Shown: positions 36,501 to 45,091 of the stretch, piece by piece
Layout: each line of letters starts with the position of its first letter
Numbering within the stretch: the stretch's first letter is position 1
Assembly (NCBI GenBank): GCA_036721855.1
Contig: DAIMKF010000002.1
Coordinates: forward strand, 1 to 64,000
Direction of reading: 5' to 3'
Source: JAHDNZ01 sp036721855
GTDB lineage: Bacteria > Bacillota > DTU065
Length of the DNA: 64,000 nucleotides
Notes under the pieces: model-generated
What the model saw: the letters and a program-made list of their open reading frames with translations, nothing else
Databases searched by the model: none
What the model was told of the DNA's origin: nothing
Program-made: the position numbers and the translations under genes

Positions 36501-36633
36501 AGCGAATAAAGGCTAGCAGGGTGCTTTTGCCAGCTTCATTACGACCAAGAATAAGATTCATCCCAGGTGCAAGGTTAACCTTAAAATCGGTAAAGATACC
36601 GAAATATTTGACCCCTATCTCTATTATCTTCAC
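33562..36633 (-). CDS. yhaN: SMC-like ATPase YhaN
   Basis: 1023 aa. N-terminal Walker A GRNEAGKSTLLAFIRWVLFG, long heptad-rich coiled coils (about residues 170-450 and 540-900) with a two-helix hydrophobic insertion near 470-510 (WVSLIGTLLMTVLSCYFFV), and a C-terminal head with SRGTLEQLYLCLRLGL and Walker B LPLVFDDILVNFD. YhaN pairs with YhaO as a SbcC/Rad50-SbcD/Mre11-type complex for DNA end processing. The ATG overlaps the YhaO stop by 4 nt. The hydrophobic insertion is characteristic of YhaN-like ATPases. Confidence 0.9.
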   Translation of the reverse strand: MKIIEIGVKYFGIFTDFKVNLAPGMNLILGRNEAGKSTLLAFIRWVLFGFTRGSEKFNPPSGAVQNGYLLLELDDGRECLVRRQGKTLKGDLEILIDGKTHNEEVLENVLGPITENVYRNVFAFGLEELQAIKTLEDDEVSSFLYSGGLYPGNLPLSSIEKILEKQSKDLYSPQKTATKPVINKTMAALVKIDTELEKYNSEPEEYNACLTEMASFQSELQVLSAQIKESEDQKHWLNLLTQGWQLWKDRAAKEKMIKDLNVPDQFPLESLNDFEILIKELKICEEELETIKNRQKQQEEELVQINLDESIINHEAEITAINNELSKYNEWKINYSDAELKVKEQKKLIAKRIQSELGEEFNLESLMELQLSHVLNEEVGKYQEQFAQSQEHIRQLEDKYKTANQEIKTLSLTQKQHKIDLDSIDVRDNYLQIKDAYNTYKQLAPSRDYLKQRIDDLKAPKTKPTPANQWVSLIGTLLMTVLSCYFFVLNKWYFGGLGLIFVAYNLRSYFAVKKQEKRDLAAWQVEETERMEEIVRLKNELEEKQKYFVQAERILNLDRDDLPEALTKLGEELIIEGEKWTKKQKLTEKLTEIESEKQALENQLVLLANCLKEEKEKAGKLKEDWESFLSKNKLPLKEPLNILAWLSAARELQARAEELKNKQKEKDLLGKNLSEFEAKVAQLALSLKLEKPIQVALAVLDWQNQLKRNLEILKKKNELIKIIGELDFKINEFNTKIKSKQKERSLLLKKGQVKTVDDFRILAKKATQKEQFKRDIAQIEFNLNSLVKEKKELLYRELSEASDETLELKKNKNGAELTKLREKETEINEALGRLAEKVSQLEKSSESEKLLLTKIDLSQKLNNVAKKWSEIELCRYLITKARQVYEREKQPGVLKTASKYFEAITAKRYQRVISPLMEQRFEVITNTQEIKKPEELSRGTLEQLYLCLRLGLIEEFAKHQFSLPLVFDDILVNFDPIRTNSTLQILSSLEMHQVLFFTCQPHLIDICEDNKINYSLTKIELTN

Positions 36634-37829
36634 GATTTATCACCTCGCCAAAAAAGTTCCAGCCCCAAAGCTACACTTCCATTAATAATAGTTTTTAAAT
36701 CATCGGCCTCCAAAGGATCTAATCTGTCCCCATGTTTCTCATATAAAGGTGCCAAGACTTCCTTTATCTCTTCATTGAAACCTTCTTCTAGTAATTTCTC
36801 GGCAGTACGAATAAACTCACCGGGAAGGCTTTCCTCGGTTTTTATTTGGTTATAATCTAAATCCGGCAAAATCTCTAAAACAAGTGATTCTAAAGCATAG
36901 GCAGATGCTTCTTTAAACCTTGATTCAAGTTCTTCTTTTTCACTGAGAAGGGAATTATATAAAGGAGTACGTCCTTTAATCTTAAGGCGATAAACTCGAG
37001 GAACCTCATAAGCCTTAGCTATTAACTCCTCGAAAGCTAGATCAAGCTTGTCCAAAGTATCAAAGGCTTCAAGTTCAAGGTTTTCCCATAAGTAAACTGA
37101 TGAGTTAATAAATTCCATTTTGACTTTTTTATCTACTTCAACCAGATAAAAACCTTTAGGGCCTGTTTCATTAATATGTTGCCCTTGAGTTGTACCAGGA
37201 TAGACAATATAAGGATTTTCATTTAATATAGCCTTTGTATGCACATGTCCCAAAGCCCAATAATCAAAACCCTTTTTAATCAAACTGTCCAATTCAGAAG
37301 GTGAGTAGTTATCTCTATTGCCATAACCCGAAACATTAGTATGCAACAGAGCAATCTGAAAACCACAATCCCCCGGCTTTAATAAAAGACTTAAATCCTC
37401 GTTTACTCTAGTAGTTGGATAACTTATGCCACTAATCTGGGCTAAAGTACGACCCTTCTTTTTAAAAGAAATAGTCTCAGGCTTAGCCCCAAACAAATAA
37501 ACCCCTTCTGGCATCTCACTTTGAGCTTTTTTCAAATTCAAAGGATCATGGTTGCCTCCAACCATAAATACTTTAATATTAGCCTCACTTATCCTATTTA
37601 GCCCTTTATATAGTTCTAGCTGCGATCTCAAAGTAGGGGTTGAAGTATCCAAAAGATCCCCGGCTAAAAGTATAAAATCTACTTCTAGTGCCAGTGCCTG
37701 ATCAATTAAGTTATTAAACGCTTTATATGAAGCATTTTTTATTCTTTCAATCCATTTTGGTGATAGCCCTAAAGTACTTGGCCCTGTGTTGCCTAAGTGA
37801 AGATCTGCAGCATGAATAAAACGCAACAT
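36630..37829 (-). CDS. yhaO: DNA repair exonuclease YhaO (SbcD/Mre11-like)
   Basis: 399 aa from the ATG at 37829 (AGGAGGG box); the longer frame to 37850 has no site. The calcineurin-like phosphoesterase motifs are intact: FIHAADLHLG, LLAGDLLD, GGNHD, ALLHTN and ALGHVHTK. It is predicted to be the nuclease partner of YhaN, transcribed first, with a 4-nt overlap. Confidence 0.92.
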   Translation of the reverse strand: MLRFIHAADLHLGNTGPSTLGLSPKWIERIKNASYKAFNNLIDQALALEVDFILLAGDLLDTSTPTLRSQLELYKGLNRISEANIKVFMVGGNHDPLNLKKAQSEMPEGVYLFGAKPETISFKKKGRTLAQISGISYPTTRVNEDLSLLLKPGDCGFQIALLHTNVSGYGNRDNYSPSELDSLIKKGFDYWALGHVHTKAILNENPYIVYPGTTQGQHINETGPKGFYLVEVDKKVKMEFINSSVYLWENLELEAFDTLDKLDLAFEELIAKAYEVPRVYRLKIKGRTPLYNSLLSEKEELESRFKEASAYALESLVLEILPDLDYNQIKTEESLPGEFIRTAEKLLEEGFNEEIKEVLAPLYEKHGDRLDPLEADDLKTIINGSVALGLELFWRGDKS

Positions 37830-37913
37830 TTTAGTGCCCTCCTGATGCAAAATTAACTGAACACTTATCTAAATAATTCTTTATTATGGATCTTATACCC
37901 TTTTTGATTATGT

Positions 37914-37943
37914 AAAAAGGCCTTCGCTTGGAAGGCCTTTCTT
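37914..37943. terminator. Bidirectional intrinsic terminator
   Basis: AAAGGCCTTC and GAAGGCCTTT form a 10-bp stem with a 5-nt loop, with T-rich sequence on both sides. It lies just past the stop of the solute-binding protein gene. Confidence 0.85.
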
Positions 37944-39242
37944 TTATTTCTTAGTTAACTTCTCAATATATCTTTGGTATTCTCTCTGCTTCCTAGAAAG
38001 CTCTTGCTCTGTATTTTTAGCAGCAATCTTCAAAGCTTCTTCAGGAGCCATTTTCTTTTGCAAAACATTATGAACAGCAAAGTTTAGCTCTCTCTGTACA
38101 GCAGCTCCACCCGGAAAATAGCTAAACGCGTTAGAAACATTAAGCTGCTCGTAAAACTTTTTCCTATCAGCTTCCGGAATGGGTAGTGCTTTGGTTGCAG
38201 AGATATTCCCTGAAAAGATCATGGCTCCGGGCATCTTCTCAGGAACCAATTTGGCAAATTTACTTTGAACTTCGTCAGATAAATACCATTCTAAATACTT
38301 AAAAGCAGCCTCTTTGTTCTTGGCATATTTGGGAATACCCAATGTACTGCCACCCATAAAACTCTCATGACTTATACTGCCATCAGCTCTAATGGTCCCT
38401 GGAATCAAATCGACACTCCATTTACCCTTTAATTCGGGAGCTGCCATATAGAGATTAGCATAAAAAACACCGATATGCATCAAAACCGGCCACTCACCTG
38501 ATTGAAACATTTGAAAAGGAACCCCGTCTTGTGGCATTCCATGTTTGCTAAACAGTTCCACATAATTTTTAAAGCCTTGGATAGAGTTTGGTTCTAAAAG
38601 GAGACTCTTATATTTTTCACCATCTACCCAACCGCCCTTGTTTTGTTTCATCATTAAATAAGAACCCCACTCGGGTCCGGCAGTAACCCCGCCATAAGAC
38701 CAACCTGCATTCATGTTTCTGGCCCTAAGCTTTGGTAATATCGAATGCAGATCTCCCCAAGTCTTAGGTATAGACAAACCAAGGTCTTTTAAGATATCTG
38801 TGCGATAATAGCCTGTAATAACACCGCAAGATTCAACAAAACCGAATGTATTCCCTCGAAAATTAAGAGCGTTTGTTGTACCTGGATATAACTTTTTCTC
38901 AACAGCTTGGACTCTCTCGGCTCCGAAAGTACTTCTTAGATCTATGACTCCATCTCTCACACCATACTCAACTAAATGATCTGGCGCACCTGCAATTATA
39001 TCCGGTGTTGAATTTGAGGCCATTGCCAAAAGTATTTTGTTAAACATCCCTTCCCAGGGATAATTGCTGATTTCAACCTCAATTCCAGTCTTAGGAGTAA
39101 AATCGGTGGCGATAAGATCTTTGATAATATTGATAGATTCATTAGCATAGCCAACTTCCCAAACTTCGATTTTGGGACCTGCCAAAACAAACACTCCTAA
39201 GCAAAATATAAAGGCTGTTATAAAGAAAACTTTTTTAGACAT
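37944..39242 (-). CDS. Extracellular solute-binding protein (sugar-type ABC), orphan
   Basis: 432 aa from the ATG at 39242, which has a GGGGGG box; the longer frame to 39356 lacks a site. The signal peptide ends about FVLAG-P without a lipobox. The mature start KIEVWEVGYANESI and the body resemble family 1 carbohydrate-binding proteins (MalE/UgpB type): IEVEISNYPWEGMFNKILLAMASNSTPDI, then GGSTLGIPKYAKNKEAAFKYLEWYL. There are no permease or ATPase genes nearby. It is a close relative of the protein encoded at 49.7-51.0 kb (same KR-E-Y-x-RYIxKL tail). Confidence 0.85.
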   Translation of the reverse strand: MSKKVFFITAFIFCLGVFVLAGPKIEVWEVGYANESINIIKDLIATDFTPKTGIEVEISNYPWEGMFNKILLAMASNSTPDIIAGAPDHLVEYGVRDGVIDLRSTFGAERVQAVEKKLYPGTTNALNFRGNTFGFVESCGVITGYYRTDILKDLGLSIPKTWGDLHSILPKLRARNMNAGWSYGGVTAGPEWGSYLMMKQNKGGWVDGEKYKSLLLEPNSIQGFKNYVELFSKHGMPQDGVPFQMFQSGEWPVLMHIGVFYANLYMAAPELKGKWSVDLIPGTIRADGSISHESFMGGSTLGIPKYAKNKEAAFKYLEWYLSDEVQSKFAKLVPEKMPGAMIFSGNISATKALPIPEADRKKFYEQLNVSNAFSYFPGGAAVQRELNFAVHNVLQKKMAPEEALKIAAKNTEQELSRKQREYQRYIEKLTKK

Positions 39243-39420
39243 TAAAAACCCCCCTTTTTTTCCACAGACTATAGGTCTTAGGCTATTACCTATTTCCCTA
39301 CACTCAATTATTTTCCTCTCTGAAAAATAGGTTTGTCCGATATTCGGAATATTCACAACAAATCTCTGTAGTTTAAGGCGTGGTTAATAAATGCTGGGGA
39401 ACTTTATTCTATATAAAAAC

Positions 39421-39445
39421 AATAGTGGGCTAAATACCCACTATT
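39421..39445 (-). terminator. Terminator after the small Lys/Pro-rich peptide gene
   Basis: AATAGTGGG and CCCACTATT form a 9-bp perfect stem with a 7-nt loop, and on the minus strand it is followed by GTTTTTATA. It begins right after the 32-codon gene. Confidence 0.75.
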
Positions 39446-39451
39446 GTTATC

Positions 39452-39550
39452 TTATTTTTTCTCTTTTTTAGGTGGTGCTTGGGGAGTTTTCTTTTCTGTT
39501 TTTGGAGCTTCAGGTTTAGTTTTCTTTGAGCCACAGCCATTATTAGCCAT
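39452..39550 (-). CDS. 32-aa Lys/Pro-rich small protein
   Basis: ATG at 39550 with a GGAGG box 9 nt upstream, 32 codons and TAA, then an intrinsic terminator: a complete small transcription unit. The product starts MANNGCGSKKTKPEAPKTE and continues as Lys/Pro/Ala/Glu-rich sequence ending KKEKK. No family is recognised. It is probably disordered and basic; the single Cys in GCGS may bind metal or be modified. Confidence 0.6.
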   Translation of the reverse strand: MANNGCGSKKTKPEAPKTEKKTPQAPPKKEKK

Positions 39551-39816
39551 TATGCTCGCCTCCTTTTATAAGCTCACTTCAATTTTTAAAATAACACTAG
39601 ACAGTTAGTAAAGCGATCTTACTTTTACGGAAATATAAGTAATATTACCCCTAAAAAGACCGGCATTACCTAAAAATAAGCCTGTTTCTTATTGTTACTT
39701 GTTCTTAAGGTAGATTCTTGACTATATGAGTTTTTAAATATTGTAAGCCAGCTTATATTAAAATAAGCCGGCCTGAGTGTAGGAGAGATAATTGTTGATT
39801 GCCAACTTAGTCTGAG

Positions 39817-40448
39817 TCATTTATCCTCAAATTCGGTTGGTTCTAGCTTAGTTAAACCTTCCAGCATACCCATAAGCATAGCTATATCCTTTGTTTCATC
39901 TGCTTTGTTAAGATTATTCATTCCTACGGCAAACATAGTTGCTAAATGTCCCCTGCTCATAGAATTTAAAGCGTAAGAACCTCTTTTTGTTTTTGCTAAT
40001 AAACCCTCAGCTGCAATTTCACGTAGGTGATGATAAATTCGCCCCCTGCAGGAATACCCGTCTTTTCCTGTAGTTCCGAGGCAGTCATTTCTCCATACTC
40101 AAATAAGGCTTTTAGAATTGTAAGTCTTTGCTCGTTTGCAAAAACAGAGAAGTATTGAGCCATGGCTATTAGATCTGCTTTTAAAAATTTTTGCTTGTTG
40201 TCTACAATACCATAAACAGAATAACTGTCCGGTCCTTTAATATCTAAGGTTGAAACAAGTACACTGATATTGATGCCAGCCTCTTCCATAGTTTTTCTTT
40301 GCTCTTTAGTAACCATATTTCTAAGTATTTTATCAGCTTCTGTTTCCAGTGGACTAACTTGTTGCTTTTTAAAACCTTCTTGAATTCTTAAAAGTAGCGA
40401 AGCAATATGCTCTTTTGAATAACCTTCTTTTTCTAGTTCTGTTTGCAT
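39817..40448 (-). pseudogene. ArsR-like HTH regulator interrupted by a frameshift
   Basis: The first frame gives 150 aa: FKKQQVSPLETEADKILRNM, then the winged-helix start FSVFANEQRLTILKALFEYGEMTASELQEKTGIPAG. At a run of five C (40042-40046; G on the coding strand) the frame breaks. One added base continues the domain in the next frame, beginning GRIYHHLREIAAEGLLA, through KTKRGSYALNS to a TGA at 39817-39819, for ~210 residues in total. The helix-turn-helix recognition helix lies across the break. Either the gene is inactive or the run varies in length. The start ATG 40448 has no strong box and an open frame extends upstream. Confidence 0.75.
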
Positions 40449-40645
40449 GAATTCCTTCCACTCGGTTATATATTCTTCTTCGGAATACTTCTGGTTTGCT
40501 ACCCAGGTTATCTTTGGTTCGTATTTTTAGTTGTACCTTACCTCGTTTTTTAATTGCCTATATTATAAAAACTCGCCTCAAAGGAATAGCCGGCAATAAA
40601 TAGAAAAGCACTAATAGATTAGATAATTAAAGGGGCCACGATAGC

Positions 40646-41899
40646 ATGCCTTATCAAAAACACCAAAACTACCAAGATTCAAAACTGATATGGATAGGAG
40701 AGATCCCGACTTCTTGGCGTGTTGTAAAGCTAAAAACAATTGTTACCGAGTTTATCATGGGTAATACACCAAGTACAAATAAGCAAGATTACTGGTCTTG
40801 TGATGGTATGCCATGGGTTAGTATTGCAGATATTTCCGCAGCAAATGTCTACTTAACTCAAACAGCAAAAAGAGTTTCTGCTAAAGGATTAGCTGCTACA
40901 AATTTCAAACCCTTAAAAGAAGGTACCATCCTTCTTTCCATCTATGCTTCTATTGGTAAAACTGTGATCTTAAAAATCCCAGCCGTTACCAATCAAGCTA
41001 TAGTAGGTATGGTTGCCGATAAAACGAGTGTGGATATTAAGTACCTCTATTATGCCTTTCTTTCCAGTTCTTTTTTTCTGGAAAAAATGTCTAAAAGTAC
41101 TATTCAACCAAACCTAAGCTTAGAAACTGTTAAAGAGATGCCGATCCCTTTGCCTTCTTTATCGGAGCAAAGAAAAATAGTGAGTTTCCTTGATGATAAA
41201 GTTGAAAAAATAACTGCTTTAATCAATAAAAAAGAAGTGCTTTTAACTCTATTAGATGAAAGACTTGCAGCACTTCGCTTTCACGTTGTTACTCAAGGGT
41301 TAGATATAAATATTGAGATGAAAACAACTAAACTAATCGAGCCCAAAATCCCTAACCATTGGGAAATTGCTAAACTAAAATACCTAGTTCAATCAATAAG
41401 CAATGGTACCTCCCCTCCGGAATATCTCCTCAGCGAAGGGATACCGGTCTATGGAGCCAATGGCCTTATTGGTTATAGTGATAAAGCTAATATCAACAGT
41501 ACTGTTATTGTAATTGGACGTGTGGGTTCAGCCGGTAAAATTCACCTGGTTAGTAAGCCTGCCTGGATTACTGATAATGCCTTAATACTATCTGACTTTA
41601 ATCCAAAACTAGATCTTACTTATTTTTATTACCAGCTTTTAACCCTAAATCTTGACGATTTGGCTACAAAAAACGCACAGCCCTTATTAACTGCCTCACA
41701 GATCGCCAACCTTTCTATTTGCCTTCCACCTCTTGGTGAACAAAAGGCTATTGCTCAATACCTAAACGAAGAAACTAAAAAAAATAATTCTCTCTATAAG
41801 CTAACCCAAAAAAGTATTGCCATCCTCAAGGAATACCAGGAAAACCTAGTTAATTTAGCTATAACCGGTAAAATTAATTGCCAAATAGAAAAATGTTAA
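40646..41899 (+). CDS. hsdS: Orphan type I restriction-modification specificity subunit HsdS
   Basis: 417 aa. Two target-recognition domains of about 180 residues (starts WIGEIPTSWRVVKLKTIV and PNHWEIAKLKYLV), each followed by a conserved helix: LPSLSEQRKIVSFLDDKVEKI and LPPLGEQKAIAQYLNEETKK. No hsdM or hsdR lies within reach on either side, so this subunit must work with a methylase encoded elsewhere or be inactive. A GGGG box lies upstream of ATG 40646. The downstream end overlaps the AraC-type remnant. Confidence 0.9.
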   Translation: MPYQKHQNYQDSKLIWIGEIPTSWRVVKLKTIVTEFIMGNTPSTNKQDYWSCDGMPWVSIADISAANVYLTQTAKRVSAKGLAATNFKPLKEGTILLSIYASIGKTVILKIPAVTNQAIVGMVADKTSVDIKYLYYAFLSSSFFLEKMSKSTIQPNLSLETVKEMPIPLPSLSEQRKIVSFLDDKVEKITALINKKEVLLTLLDERLAALRFHVVTQGLDINIEMKTTKLIEPKIPNHWEIAKLKYLVQSISNGTSPPEYLLSEGIPVYGANGLIGYSDKANINSTVIVIGRVGSAGKIHLVSKPAWITDNALILSDFNPKLDLTYFYYQLLTLNLDDLATKNAQPLLTASQIANLSICLPPLGEQKAIAQYLNEETKKNNSLYKLTQKSIAILKEYQENLVNLAITGKINCQIEKC

Positions 41900-42282
41900 A
41901 AAAAAGAAGCCTCTTTAGGTGCATTCCCACAGAGACATTTACGAACCATGAATATTGGGTGAGGCAGACAGCAGATCAAGCTGTCTACCTTTGGCGTTGT
42001 TTAGACGGTAAACATGAGTTTGATTATTACATTGCCGCCGCGATAACCAAGCCGGTTCCAACAGGACTTGAGAAATTGAATGTTCCGTCTGCAACGTGGG
42101 TTGTCCTTGAACAGAACGGAGAACTGAAGGATCTTGTTAACCGGTTCTGAACAGAATGGCTGCCCTCATCCGGATATAAAAGAGCAGATGAAAACTTTCC
42201 TGATATCGAAGTTTATCCGGAAACAGATATGCCAAAGGAAAATTTCAAATATCAACTCTGGTTCCCTATTGTGAAAGAATAA
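41900..42282 (+). pseudogene. GyrI-like effector-domain remnant with in-frame TGA
   Basis: A frame beginning around the hsdS stop gives YLWRCLDGKHEFDYYIAAA and then LEKLNVPSATWVVLEQNGEL, typical of the GyrI-like/AraC effector-binding domain. It is interrupted by TGA at 42148-42150 and then continues in the same frame as TEWLPSSGYKRADENFPDIE and VYPETDMPK up to the TAA at 42280-42282. The usual domain reads W/Y at the TGA position (..RxxTEWLPSSGY), so a TGG-to-TGA change is the simplest explanation. The DNA-binding part is missing. It is GC-richer than the neighbours. Confidence 0.72.
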
Positions 42283-42505
42283 CATTATAAATATCACTAT
42301 ATGGGGACATACCTACAGCGAGTGACTACTGTTATCAGGATACACCAAGGTGCCAAAACCAGATATAGGGATTTACTACACCTCCCCCGACGGCAAGCAT
42401 TTTGAGAAAGTTTGTATACTTATGAGAAAAATATAAAACACAGACAGCATTTGAAGTCAAGAAAATCGTATCGGTTCTTCTTATAATGATTTCGAGGAGG
42501 TGAGA
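42283..42505 (+). other. Degraded sequence between the GyrI remnant and araC-like gene
   Basis: A short readable piece near 42345-42437 (GYTKVPKPDIGIYYTSPDG, ending KVCILMRKI) is preceded by stops in the same frame. It looks like another decayed gene fragment that I cannot assign. The araC-type ribosome binding site GAGGAGG is near 42494-42500. Confidence 0.35.
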
Positions 42506-42509
42506 AACG

Positions 42510-43430
42510 ATGAGCGAGGCAAACCACGAAGGTCATCTCGCCGTAAAACAAATGCGGGAGTTCATTCACTCACACCTGCAAGACTCTATCACTGCAAGCG
42601 ACATCGCCAAGGCAGCGGGATATTCTCAATACCATGCAGCACGGTTGTTCAAAGAGGATACAGGGATATCCCCTTTCGAATATATTCGCCGTGAGCGACT
42701 GATTCAGTCCGCACATTCTTTACGAAGCGGAAAGCCGAAAGTATTTGATATTGCGCTGGATTTTGTTTTTAGCAGTCACGAAGGCTTCACTCGAGCGTTT
42801 TCAAACGCATTCGGTATCACTCCAAAGAAGTATGCTAATCATCCTGTCCCAAATGGCTGGATGATTCCTTATCGTTATCTCGATCGCCAAAAATCAAAAT
42901 CGGAGGTATCGGATATGAGTCAACAAACAGCAGTTATTTTTACACAAATCGTGGAACGACCAGCACGTAAGCTCATCTTGCGGCGAAGTAAACAAGCCAA
43001 TGAGTATTTCTCTTATTGCGAAGAGGTTGGTTGTGGGACACCCGATGTACCAGCTCCCTGGGATATTCTCTGCAGTATCAAGGAAGCTCTTTATGAGCCG
43101 GTTGGCGTATGGCTGCCGGAGAATATGCGCCCTGAGGGAACAGGAGTTTACGCCCATGGCGTGGAAGTTCCGTTTGATTACGCAGGTGAAATTCCAAACG
43201 GATTTGATGTTATAGACCTTGAGCCGTGCAAGCTGTTGGTGTTTCAAGGCGAGCCATATGACGATGAGTATTATCAGGAAGCAGTCGGCCTTTGCATGGG
43301 ACTTTTTGGCAAGTTTAATCCTGAAGTCTACGGTTATCAATACGCAGATGAGTTGGCACCAAAAATGCAGCTTGCGCCGATGGGCTGGCGCGGCTACATT
43401 GAAATGCGTCCGATCAAAAGCATGAAGTAA
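42510..43430 (+). CDS. AraC-family regulator with GyrI-like effector domain
   Basis: 306 aa. The N-terminal double HTH (residues 10-110) has ITASDIAKAAGYSQYHAARLF and VFDIALDFVFSSHEGFTRAF, then the FGITPKKY end. The C-terminal ~150 residues are a GyrI-like small-molecule-binding domain (from about RPARKLILRR). It is an activator of the Rob/SoxS-like effector-binding type. It is GC-richer than flanking genes and lies next to the relic of a similar domain, so it probably arrived by transfer. A GAGGAGG box is upstream. Confidence 0.88.
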   Translation: MSEANHEGHLAVKQMREFIHSHLQDSITASDIAKAAGYSQYHAARLFKEDTGISPFEYIRRERLIQSAHSLRSGKPKVFDIALDFVFSSHEGFTRAFSNAFGITPKKYANHPVPNGWMIPYRYLDRQKSKSEVSDMSQQTAVIFTQIVERPARKLILRRSKQANEYFSYCEEVGCGTPDVPAPWDILCSIKEALYEPVGVWLPENMRPEGTGVYAHGVEVPFDYAGEIPNGFDVIDLEPCKLLVFQGEPYDDEYYQEAVGLCMGLFGKFNPEVYGYQYADELAPKMQLAPMGWRGYIEMRPIKSMK

Positions 43431-43472
43431 TTACAGCATTAGCTGAATACTGCGGTTAGTGAGCGAACACCT

Positions 43473-43514
43473 AAAAAGGGAGGCAATGCTTGTAGCACTG
43501 CCTCCCTTTTTTTT
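43473..43514 (+). terminator. Intrinsic terminator of the araC-like gene
   Basis: AAAAAGGGAGGCA pairs with TGCCTCCCTTTTT in a long stem around an internal TGC/GCA step, followed by a T8 tail. It lies ~45 nt past the stop. Confidence 0.9.
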
Positions 43515-43609
43515 CAACTTTTCCGTATCGGTTTGGGGTATGGTTCAAATAGTTTCCCTTTCGAACCTTGCCTTTAAGGTATCCCTTTTTTTCTTAATTT
43601 TTATTTTAT

Positions 43610-45031
43610 TTATTGCACGCCATAAAAAACTTCCGAGCATAGTGGCTCACTCTTCAAACCAAAAGTATCAACTGCTACAATCTGGATTTCATATTCTCTA
43701 TCGGTTTCAAGCAAGCCGAAGAGAACTTTAAAATCGTCGATTTTTGCTGTCTTGGATAGTTTAGTTTTCATTTGTTCGGGATTTGCACTGCGATAAAAAT
43801 CGGAATAGGTAATTGTGTGGTGATAACCAGCCGGATAGCCGGTATCATGTTCAAGCAGATGAATTTCGTAGTAGTAAACTAAATCGTCATCTTTCGCGGC
43901 GTCAAAGTCAAAATAGATCATTCTTTTAGTAATTCGCTTAATCTTAATGGCTGCATCCTTTTCAAAATAAGGAGCTTTATTATTAGCTGTCATTGCCTCT
44001 AGCGTGTAAGCTTGTAAATGCGATTTGTCCTCTTTAGGGGAGGGTACAATCCAGGGCTTTTTGATCTCAGCTTTATTAAAAAAGTCCATTCTAGTAATAC
44101 GTACATTGTTGTTTTTATCTACTTCCAGATAGAGCCCTTGTGAGAAACTGCGGCAATCACCTGGTTCCATGCCTCCACCTGTATCTACTGGTTTAATACC
44201 ATTAATAACCCCTTCCAAAGAACAATAGAGAGTGCCCCCACAACCCAGTGCTGTATAGCTCTTTTGGTGAATATTTCTCTCATCGTTAAGTGGAAAATGC
44301 AAATGCCCACCAAAGGTAAATACCTGAGGGTAATCTTTTAAAACCTGATTGATATTTGTTGAGTACCAGTATGAACCTTCTTTACTGCCGTAAACCGTAT
44401 CATATATTACCGGGTGGGTGGCCACAAAAATTGGTTTTGCGGGATCGTCTGCCACAGCTTCATCTAAAGCTTTTTTCAACCAGTCTAAATCCTCTTTGGC
44501 ATGGTGACAGCCACCATTATAATATTTACAATTTACCGCAATAAAGTGGTAACCATTAACAACCAGGTGATGATTGCCATTTTTGATTTCTTCAGCCGTA
44601 GCACCTTTGTAAGCATAGTCGCCGAGGCCCTGTTTAAAAACCTCTCCATTATAGGGTTTGCTATCAAACGCTATATCGTGATTGCCTAAAGCAAAGATAA
44701 ATTCAGTGCCCTTTTTAGCTAGCTCAAATTTGTCTAACGTACGCTTCAAGGTTTGTATCTCATAAAGTGAACCGCCATCGGTTAAATCTCCCGCTACAAA
44801 GATCGCGTCTAATCTGTTATCGCCTGTTTTTTTATAAAGCTGTCTTAGGCATTCTTCAAATTTAGCTGCTCCTTGGGTGTAGTGTAGATCTGAGATAGCG
44901 CCAAACCTTAAAACAATATTATTTTCATCGAATTCTATTTCACTTGCCAAAATACCTATACTCAAAAGCCCAATACTTATAGAAATTAACATCAACCATA
45001 ACAATATCCGTCTTTTACCAAGATCACACAT
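43610..45031 (-). CDS. Membrane-anchored or secreted metallophosphoesterase, paralogue 1
   Basis: 473 aa. An N-terminal hydrophobic segment (residues 8-29) is a signal peptide or anchor. The calcineurin-like phosphoesterase motifs follow: GAISDLHYTQG, VAGDLTDGG, ALGNHDIAF, VATHPVIYD and GGHLHFPL. A C-terminal Fn3-like domain (from about 330, KRITKRMIYFDFDAAKDDDLVYYYEIHLLE) completes it. The protein is ~65% identical by eye to the paralogue at 46.3-47.7 kb. The substrate is unknown. A perfect GAAAACGTTTTC palindrome lies 49-60 bp upstream of the ATG. Confidence 0.85.
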   Translation of the reverse strand: MCDLGKRRILLWLMLISISIGLLSIGILASEIEFDENNIVLRFGAISDLHYTQGAAKFEECLRQLYKKTGDNRLDAIFVAGDLTDGGSLYEIQTLKRTLDKFELAKKGTEFIFALGNHDIAFDSKPYNGEVFKQGLGDYAYKGATAEEIKNGNHHLVVNGYHFIAVNCKYYNGGCHHAKEDLDWLKKALDEAVADDPAKPIFVATHPVIYDTVYGSKEGSYWYSTNINQVLKDYPQVFTFGGHLHFPLNDERNIHQKSYTALGCGGTLYCSLEGVINGIKPVDTGGGMEPGDCRSFSQGLYLEVDKNNNVRITRMDFFNKAEIKKPWIVPSPKEDKSHLQAYTLEAMTANNKAPYFEKDAAIKIKRITKRMIYFDFDAAKDDDLVYYYEIHLLEHDTGYPAGYHHTITYSDFYRSANPEQMKTKLSKTAKIDDFKVLFGLLETDREYEIQIVAVDTFGLKSEPLCSEVFYGVQ

Positions 45032-45079
45032 TTAAATCGCCTCTTTTTTCTTAATTTAAAACAAGTATATCAGCCCGCA

Positions 45080-45091
45080 GAAAACGTTTTC
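45080..45091. promoter_or_regulatory. 12-bp palindrome upstream of metallophosphoesterase 1
   Basis: GAAAACGTTTTC is perfectly palindromic with a central CG, as in LacI/GalR-family operators. It is 49 bp before the start codon. Confidence 0.5.

Noticed and set aside
43459..43731. 90-aa plus-strand frame downstream of the araC-like gene
   Set aside because: It begins inside the araC terminator and overlaps the metallophosphoesterase gene on the other strand.
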